Origin: Gammaproteobacteria bacterium
Lineage (GTDB): Bacteria > Pseudomonadota > Gammaproteobacteria > Arenicellales > Arenicellaceae
DNA: 18,316 nucleotides
NCBI GenBank assembly: GCA_030426005.1
Contig: JAUHZM010000026.1
Location: forward strand, 1 to 18,316
Direction: 5' to 3'
Part shown: one piece after another, positions 13,261 through 18,316 of the stretch
Position numbering within the stretch: position 1 is the first letter of the stretch
Layout of the letters: each line of letters begins with the position of its first letter
Translations under genes and position numbers: made by a program
Notes under the pieces: generated by a model
The model's input: the letters and a program-made list of their open reading frames with translations, nothing else
Told to the model about the DNA's origin: nothing
Databases searched by the model: none

Positions 13261-14918
13261 GGTGGTCCACTGCGGTAACCCTCATCACCTGTATTTTCCT
13301 GGTTGGTTTTAAGACCGGCAGTTTTGGTTCCATCGATATCCAGTACGATTTCGAATCCAGTGAAGTGGATAGTGGTCCAGATACGTTTGAGATATTTGAA
13401 CAATCCAGTTCAAGTGTGTCTTTATCCAGGGAGTACGCTTTTCGAGGCCGAAGTTCATTACATATTCAGGATTTTCGAAAGAATCAGACGTTTCCTGAGT
13501 TTCAAGGCTACTTTCCAAAGGTGAGTGACGGAAGTGTCGACATTGTTTTTGCATTGATGACGCCTAACCCAGAGGAGCGCTTCAATATTGCGTTTGCCGG
13601 TGAGAAGCACTTTCAACTGGCTCAAAATGGGTTTGGATTTTGGCTTCTAAACGACGGCGGCACAATGCGCCATGTGTCTAATAGCATACCCAAGCGATTA
13701 TTCGACCTCGTACCATTTCAGTGGTATTTGTTTGAAATCGAGTTGAACGTAACTGAAGGGGAATATTCGCTCACAGTAACGGATGAGTATGGAACCGAGG
13801 TGGTGAGCCTCGCTCAGCAAGCACATCCGATCAATGCCAAACGCTCAAACCTTGTTAAGTATTCTTTCGCTGGTGATCTCAAAGATCATGGGAATGCCAA
13901 CTTTTTTATCGACGAATTTGCGCTACGCACAGACTTCGCTGATTCGCCTAAAGAGCTTGTGGCACCGGGGCGACGCTCGCTATTCATCGATCAATGGAAT
14001 GGGTACCATAAGCGAGCACAAAATATAGATTTTTGTCTGCCACCAAAGCTACCTTATGACTTTATCGATGTGTACAACACGGATGGTTTAAAGGTGCTGC
14101 AGAGTAACGTCGATATCTTGCGGAGTTTGCTTGTGTCACCAAGTGAAGCCTATTTGGCCGCGTTTGACCACGATCAGGACTTGATCGTTGGGATTGCTCA
14201 CTGGGCCGAAGGTTGCTTACTGCTTAAGAATAAAGATTATGATGCCGCGGTTGAACGATTTGAAACGGCGTCGGGCTTGATCGGAAATGCTCCTGCTGTG
14301 CCGATGGCAGAAGCGTTAGCCTACGCGAATAACGGTCAGTCTTTTGTGGCCCAGTCAATTGCAAGTTACTCGCATGCTCAATGGCCAGATGATGTGCGCT
14401 GGGAAGTATTATTAGCCGCGATCGGTTTTATGTCTGATCAGATTGAGAGCAGCGAACAAGCGCTTGTCTACGTTGCAAATACATTGCAAGGCGATAAAAG
14501 CTTAGCTGGCGACCTCATGGAGGATATGGGTTGGTTATCCAGTCTGGCAATGTCGAAGCTTAGGTGGCAGTTTGTGTTCGATGAAAATGCTGAGGCATTT
14601 ATTGTTGCCGAACAGTATTACTATTCACTCCTCTGGCAAGACCGGTTTCATGAAGCGGAAAACTATGCTTTAAAGTTTATTCGATTGCTTGAGTGGCATG
14701 GGTATGAGTCCCCCTTATGGTTTGAGCGCGCCGGCGACGCCGCTCTATTGGGTGATCGACTATCTCCCGCTGAAAAAAGCTATGCGCACACATTAGCACT
14801 TCAGGATAAAAGGTTGAGTGCTTTACAAAAGCTGGCTGATGTCTATTTCTTGCAAGGTCGTGCTGCCGAAGAGCGCAAAGTACGTGAATCGATTTTTGGT
14901 GCACTGGATTTTGATTAG
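13257..14918 (+). CDS. Exported LamG/concanavalin-like and TPR-like protein of unknown function
   Basis: A protein of 553 residues starting at the ATG that overlaps the previous stop; an earlier in-frame ATG at 13221 would place 12 residues before the signal peptide. Residues 1-24 look like a signal peptide. Residues 28-223 are beta-rich with LamG/concanavalin-type features: YDFESS at the start, AFRGRSSLHI, the strand pair at 156-183 (WYLFEIELNVTEGEYSLTV) and FFIDEFAL at the end. This part may bind a glycan or protein. The C-terminal half is helical, with TPR-like stretches at about 308-370 and 455-550 (LWFERAGDAALLGDRLSPAEKSY). It probably works with the HEAT protein in the periplasm or at the surface. 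I recognise no family for the whole protein. Confidence 0.78.
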   Translation: MRWSTAVTLITCIFLVGFKTGSFGSIDIQYDFESSEVDSGPDTFEIFEQSSSSVSLSREYAFRGRSSLHIQDFRKNQTFPEFQGYFPKVSDGSVDIVFALMTPNPEERFNIAFAGEKHFQLAQNGFGFWLLNDGGTMRHVSNSIPKRLFDLVPFQWYLFEIELNVTEGEYSLTVTDEYGTEVVSLAQQAHPINAKRSNLVKYSFAGDLKDHGNANFFIDEFALRTDFADSPKELVAPGRRSLFIDQWNGYHKRAQNIDFCLPPKLPYDFIDVYNTDGLKVLQSNVDILRSLLVSPSEAYLAAFDHDQDLIVGIAHWAEGCLLLKNKDYDAAVERFETASGLIGNAPAVPMAEALAYANNGQSFVAQSIASYSHAQWPDDVRWEVLLAAIGFMSDQIESSEQALVYVANTLQGDKSLAGDLMEDMGWLSSLAMSKLRWQFVFDENAEAFIVAEQYYYSLLWQDRFHEAENYALKFIRLLEWHGYESPLWFERAGDAALLGDRLSPAEKSYAHTLALQDKRLSALQKLADVYFLQGRAAEERKVRESIFGALDFD

Positions 14919-14964
14919 TGCGCGGGCTTCTTACATCGTGATAAACATTCAGAGCTAGTCAGAG

Positions 14965-14981
14965 GATGCGGCATCGTTTTT
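14965..14981 (+). terminator. Weak candidate terminator after the LamG/TPR gene
   Basis: GATG (14965-14968) pairs with CATC (14972-14975) and five T follow at 14977-14981. The stem is very short, so this is a low-confidence call. The rest of the 95-bp convergent gap shows nothing clear. Confidence 0.3.
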
Positions 14982-15013
14982 GTGAACAGGCCACCAACCT
15001 CGCTCGGCCTTGA

Positions 15014-15805
15014 TCAATAAAACACCGCCACACTCTGTTGCGCACTCACGGCTAGCTCTCCGGCTGGGTTCCAGATTTGCATGTCTTGGCTGGAGTAACC
15101 ATGCCGCGCGTTTTCGGCGGCAGTGCGGATAAGCCACCAATTATCGGCAACATCAAAGTCATCGTTTAAAAAGTTGAGACTCCAAGTCATCGAGCTGATC
15201 GGTGCCGGCTCTGAAAACATGGGCAGTACAGCGGGCGGTGGCATATCGGCAATACCCAACATCGCTGGAATGCCAGTAGCCTGGGCGTCTTTATGTCGAA
15301 CCCAGATGTGGTGTTCGTGTTCGTCGGACCCGGTGACCGGTTGTCCGCCGCTCGCGAGTTTGCAGTCGAAATGCTGGGTGAATACGGGGGCACCGGCTGC
15401 GGTGAAAAATGGTCCAGCTTCATCCACATTCGGCACGTTTGGCGCAATCGTGTAATCGGCATCAAGGCGTGATTCACGGCTGGCACCAAAACAGAAAACC
15501 GCGTGCGTCGCCATTTGTCCGTCCAGTGTCGCACTGGCCATGATATAGGTTACCGATCTGCCTTGGCGCAATACGTTTACTTCGATTTCGATCTCGCCAC
15601 CAGCAGGGCCAATAAAATTTATTTGCGCAGCGCGCAGCGGTGGCAGCTCAGGGAACTGTTGTTGCACAGCTTGCAGACACAATGCGGCGGAGAGTCCACC
15701 GTAAGTGGTGCGGCCCTGCATCCAGTCCGCAGGGATGGTGACGCGCCAACGATCATCGTCGGCAGTCACACCAGCCACCAGTTGTGAGAAAGACGTAGTG
15801 CTCAT
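15014..15805 (-). CDS. TesB-like acyl-CoA thioesterase
   Basis: A double-hotdog thioesterase of 263 residues that would release free CoA from acyl-CoA. The frame is open to 15943, but the ATG at 15805 is the start: it overlaps the gatB stop as ATGA and has AGGAG 11 bases before it. The first hotdog (about 1-110) has WMQGRTTYGG-type sequence, then GGLSAALCLQAVQQ and INFIGPAGGEIEIEV. The second hotdog ends with the family pattern WWLIRTAAENARHGYSSQ and MQIWNPAGELAVSAQQSVAVF. The chain-length preference cannot be told. Position after gatB suggests it is carried on the gatAB transcript rather than having a role in tRNA charging. Confidence 0.88.
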   Translation of the reverse strand: MSTTSFSQLVAGVTADDDRWRVTIPADWMQGRTTYGGLSAALCLQAVQQQFPELPPLRAAQINFIGPAGGEIEIEVNVLRQGRSVTYIMASATLDGQMATHAVFCFGASRESRLDADYTIAPNVPNVDEAGPFFTAAGAPVFTQHFDCKLASGGQPVTGSDEHEHHIWVRHKDAQATGIPAMLGIADMPPPAVLPMFSEPAPISSMTWSLNFLNDDFDVADNWWLIRTAAENARHGYSSQDMQIWNPAGELAVSAQQSVAVFY

Positions 15806-17250
15806 GATTTCATTTTCTCCTGCAGCATTTGGTTCGCCATCTGTGGATTGGCTTTGCCTTTTGACTTTTGCATGACCTGGCCGACCAGAAAACCAATGAC
15901 TTTGTCGTTGCCGTCTTTGAACTGTTGTACTTGATCTGGGCAAGCAGCAATCACTTCATCCACTATGGCCTCGATCGCGCCGGTGTCGGTGATCTGTTTC
16001 AAGCCTTTGGACTCGATGATTTGATCGACTTCACCTTCTTGTGCCCACAGTGCCGCGAATACTTGTTTAGCGGTTTTGCCAGACAGTGTGTTGTCTTGCA
16101 AACGATCAAGTAAGCTGGCCATTTGAGCGGCTGAGACTGGTGATTCAGTGATTTCGAGTTCAGATTTGTTGAGGTTGGCGAATAATTCGCCAGCCATCCA
16201 GTTCGCCACGGTTTTGCTGTCAGCACTGGTCGCTTTGGCAACATGCTCGAAGAAGTCGGCTGTGCTACGGTCTGCGGTTAGTAACACGGCATCGGCATCG
16301 CTGAGTTGATAGTCGGCGACAAACCGAGCGTGCTTTGCGGCAGGTAATTCCGGCAGAGTGGCGCGTACTTCCTCTAAGAAAGCGTCATCCAAGACCATTG
16401 GCGGTAGATCCGGGTCCGGGAAGTAGCGATAGTCGTGCGCGTCTTCTTTGGAGCGCATGGAACGAGTTTCGTGGTTGTCGGGGTCATACAGCCGTGTTTC
16501 CTGTACGATTTGGCCGCCATCTTCCAAGATGTCGATCTGGCGCTCGATTTCAAATTCAATGGCGCGTTCTACAAAGCGGAATGAATTGATGTTTTTCAAT
16601 TCAGTTCGGGTGCCAAACTCTGCTTGCCCAACTGGGCGCACACTGACGTTGGCGTCACAACGAAACGAGCCTTCCTGCATATTGCCGTCGCAGATTTCTA
16701 TGTAACGTACCAGGCTATGCAATTTGCGTAAGTACGCCACGGCCTCGGCGGGCGAACGCATATCTGGTTCCGACACGATCTCGAGCAATGGTGTGCCAGC
16801 GCGATTCAAATCAATGCCGGTTTGACCTTGAAAGTCTTCGTGCAGCGACTTGCCTGCGTCTTCTTCTAAGTGCGCACGCGTGATACCAATCAATTTGGTG
16901 CCTTGTTCGGTTTCGATCTCTAGCTCACCGCGACCGACAATTGGCAGTTCCATTTGTGAGATTTGGTAACCCTTTGGTAAGTCAGGGTAAAAATAGTTTT
17001 TGCGTGCAAACACACTGCGTTGATTAATGTACGCGTCGATTGCTAAACCAAATTTAACCGCCAATCGAGCGGCTTCTCGGTTCATTACCGGCAGCACGCC
17101 GGGTAGGGCGATGTCGACCGCGCTGGCTTGGGTATTTGGTTCGGCGCCATAAGCAATAGAACTGCCGGAGAAGATTTTTGATTTCGTGAGCAGCTGTGTG
17201 TGAACTTCGAGGCCGATCACGACCTCCCAGTGTTTGTCCCAGGTAAACAT
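15802..17250 (-). CDS. gatB: Asp/Glu-tRNA amidotransferase subunit B
   Basis: The B subunit (482 residues, normal length) of GatCAB, which phosphorylates Glu- or Asp-tRNA and amidates it to Gln- or Asn-tRNA in the cytoplasm. The start is the ATG at 17250, overlapping the gatA stop as TAATG, with GGGAGGAAG about eight bases before it; an upstream in-frame start at 17295 is not credible. The family motifs are GLEVHTQL, ARKNYFYPDLPKGYQISQ, NRAGTPLLEIVSEPD, SFRCDANVS and HDYRYFPDPDLPP. The C-terminal YqeY-like tRNA-binding domain is present (about 330-482, with TLSGKTAKQVF). No defects are visible. Confidence 0.97.
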   Translation of the reverse strand: MFTWDKHWEVVIGLEVHTQLLTKSKIFSGSSIAYGAEPNTQASAVDIALPGVLPVMNREAARLAVKFGLAIDAYINQRSVFARKNYFYPDLPKGYQISQMELPIVGRGELEIETEQGTKLIGITRAHLEEDAGKSLHEDFQGQTGIDLNRAGTPLLEIVSEPDMRSPAEAVAYLRKLHSLVRYIEICDGNMQEGSFRCDANVSVRPVGQAEFGTRTELKNINSFRFVERAIEFEIERQIDILEDGGQIVQETRLYDPDNHETRSMRSKEDAHDYRYFPDPDLPPMVLDDAFLEEVRATLPELPAAKHARFVADYQLSDADAVLLTADRSTADFFEHVAKATSADSKTVANWMAGELFANLNKSELEITESPVSAAQMASLLDRLQDNTLSGKTAKQVFAALWAQEGEVDQIIESKGLKQITDTGAIEAIVDEVIAACPDQVQQFKDGNDKVIGFLVGQVMQKSKGKANPQMANQMLQEKMKS

Positions 17251-18316
17251 TAGTTGCTTCCTCCCAACGCAGTTGGCGCGACCCGTGTATGCCAATCGGT
17301 CGCAAGTTGATACTGATGCGCAATGTTCAGCATCTTTGCCTCCTGTAATGCCGGTGCAATCAAATGTAATCCAACGGGCAGTCCAGCTCGCGTGAAACCG
17401 GCGGGAATCGACGCGGCAGGCAGACCTGCCAGGTTAGCTGGAATGGTGTAAATATCGTTCATGTACATGGCCACTGGATCTTCACCACCTGAACCTGCGG
17501 CGAATGCCGGGCTCGGTGTGGTTGGCCCCATCAACACATTGCAGTCTTTAAATGCAGCGTCAAAATCATTGGAGATTAAGCGACGGAGTTTCTGTGCTTT
17601 CGCATAGTAAGCGTCGTAGTAGCCAGAGGAGAGGGCATATGTACCAATCATGATACGGCGTTTTACTTCATCGCCAAACCCTTGCGTGCGGGTCTTGGTG
17701 TACATGTCAACAAGGTCAGTGTATTCGTCAGCGCGAAAACCGTATCGCACGCCGTCAAAGCGTGACAAGTTCGAAGAGGCTTCGGCCGGTGCAATCACGT
17801 AGTAGCTTGGGAGCGCCAAGTGTGAGTTCGGCAGCGAGACTTCTTTAATCTTGGCACCGAGCGATTGGTACTGCTTGATCGCAGCATCAATGATGGTAGC
17901 GACTTCGTTGTCTAGGCCGTCACTGAAAAACTCTTTGGGTACGCCGATGACCATGCCATCGAGTGAGTCACTTAAACTTCGAGTGAAGTCTTCTGCTTCA
18001 ACGTCCAGCGAGGTCGCATCACGATGATCGAACCCAGCCATGGTGTTGAGTAACATGGCGGCGTCTTCGGCGGTTTGTGTCATCGGGCCAGCTTGGTCTA
18101 GCGATGAAGCGAACGCGATCATGCCAAAGCGTGAGCAGCGGCCATAGGTTGGCTTTACGCCGGTCAGGTTGCAAAATGCCGCTGGTTGTCTAATCGAACC
18201 GCCGGTGTCGGTGCCTGTCGCTGCAGGTGCTAAGTGGGCTGCTACGGCAGCGGCAGAACCACCTGAGCTACCGCCCGGGACTAGCGTTTCGGCTTCAGAA
18301 CTCCAAGGGTTGGCAA
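17250..18316 (-). CDS. gatA: Asp/Glu-tRNA amidotransferase subunit A, 5' end outside the window
   Basis: The amidase subunit of GatCAB, which frees ammonia from glutamine or asparagine for GatB. The window holds the C-terminal part, about 354 residues; the frame is open to the right edge, so the ATG at 18122 is internal. The amidase signature begins at the edge with PGGSSGGSAAAVAA, containing the cis-Ser, and then TDTGGSIRQPA with the nucleophile Ser. The catalytic Lys lies upstream of the window. KPTYGRCSRFG, FASSLDQAGP and the C-terminal YTIPANLAGLPAASIPAGF follow as in typical GatA. Its stop overlaps the gatB start by one base. gatC usually lies upstream and is not in view. Confidence 0.97.
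   Translation of the reverse strand, partial: ANPWSSEAETLVPGGSSGGSAAAVAAHLAPAATGTDTGGSIRQPAAFCNLTGVKPTYGRCSRFGMIAFASSLDQAGPMTQTAEDAAMLLNTMAGFDHRDATSLDVEAEDFTRSLSDSLDGMVIGVPKEFFSDGLDNEVATIIDAAIKQYQSLGAKIKEVSLPNSHLALPSYYVIAPAEASSNLSRFDGVRYGFRADEYTDLVDMYTKTRTQGFGDEVKRRIMIGTYALSSGYYDAYYAKAQKLRRLISNDFDAAFKDCNVLMGPTTPSPAFAAGSGGEDPVAMYMNDIYTIPANLAGLPAASIPAGFTRAGLPVGLHLIAPALQEAKMLNIAHQYQLATDWHTRVAPTALGGSN

Noticed and set aside
15806..15943. 46-residue N-terminal extension of the thioesterase
   Set aside because: It lies inside gatB in another frame and is not like a thioesterase; the ATG at 15805 is coupled to the gatB stop.

Overview
The window looks like ordinary chromosome from a gammaproteobacterium, probably aquatic or marine. 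The signs are a full-length HrpA helicase close to the enterobacterial form, a GatA-GatB pair, a Blc-type lipocalin, tRNA-Arg(UCG) with an encoded CCA end, and a secreted GH19 chitinase. Base composition is about half G+C by eye. I cannot name the genus from this sequence; a chitin-degrading marine lineage is a guess.

Layout. (1) 1-2344: a LuxR/NarL-type response regulator, cut by the left edge, faces a hybrid histidine kinase; their 3' ends overlap by 15 bp. (2) 2511-4045: three small plus-strand genes, for a membrane protein of unknown function, a VOC-fold protein and a secreted helical-repeat protein. (3) 4162-6343: a tight plus-strand run of outer-membrane lipocalin, DUF2007 protein, DUF1801 protein, an AAC(6')-I-like acetyltransferase and a tautomerase-like protein. 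Two mutually exclusive hairpins, one followed by five T, lie before it. (4) 6561-7964: an exported chitinase built as CBM6, calcium-type beta/gamma-crystallin domain and GH19 catalytic domain, preceded by a potentially folded leader. (5) 7979-8012: a strong hairpin between the chitinase and convergent hrpA (8018-11920, minus). (6) 12140-12414: tRNA-Arg(UCG) and its terminator, then a run of four to five consecutive hairpins that ends in a second copy of the tRNA 3' end plus terminator. (7) 12476-14918: a good sigma70-type promoter and two translationally coupled envelope genes of unknown function. (8) 14919-18316: minus-strand gatA (cut by the right edge), gatB and a TesB-like thioesterase, joined by start/stop overlaps.

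How the parts work together. GatA and GatB belong to the amidotransferase that makes Gln-tRNA(Gln) and/or Asn-tRNA(Asn). The kinase and regulator are probably partners, though no Hpt protein is visible. The lipocalin group looks like a small stress or detoxification operon by content, not by any proven function. The least explained structures are the hairpin module bounded by the tRNA-end repeat and the HEAT / LamG-TPR gene pair after it. No complete mobile element, CRISPR array or known defence system was found. No stretch over 300 bases is left without a described gene or element.
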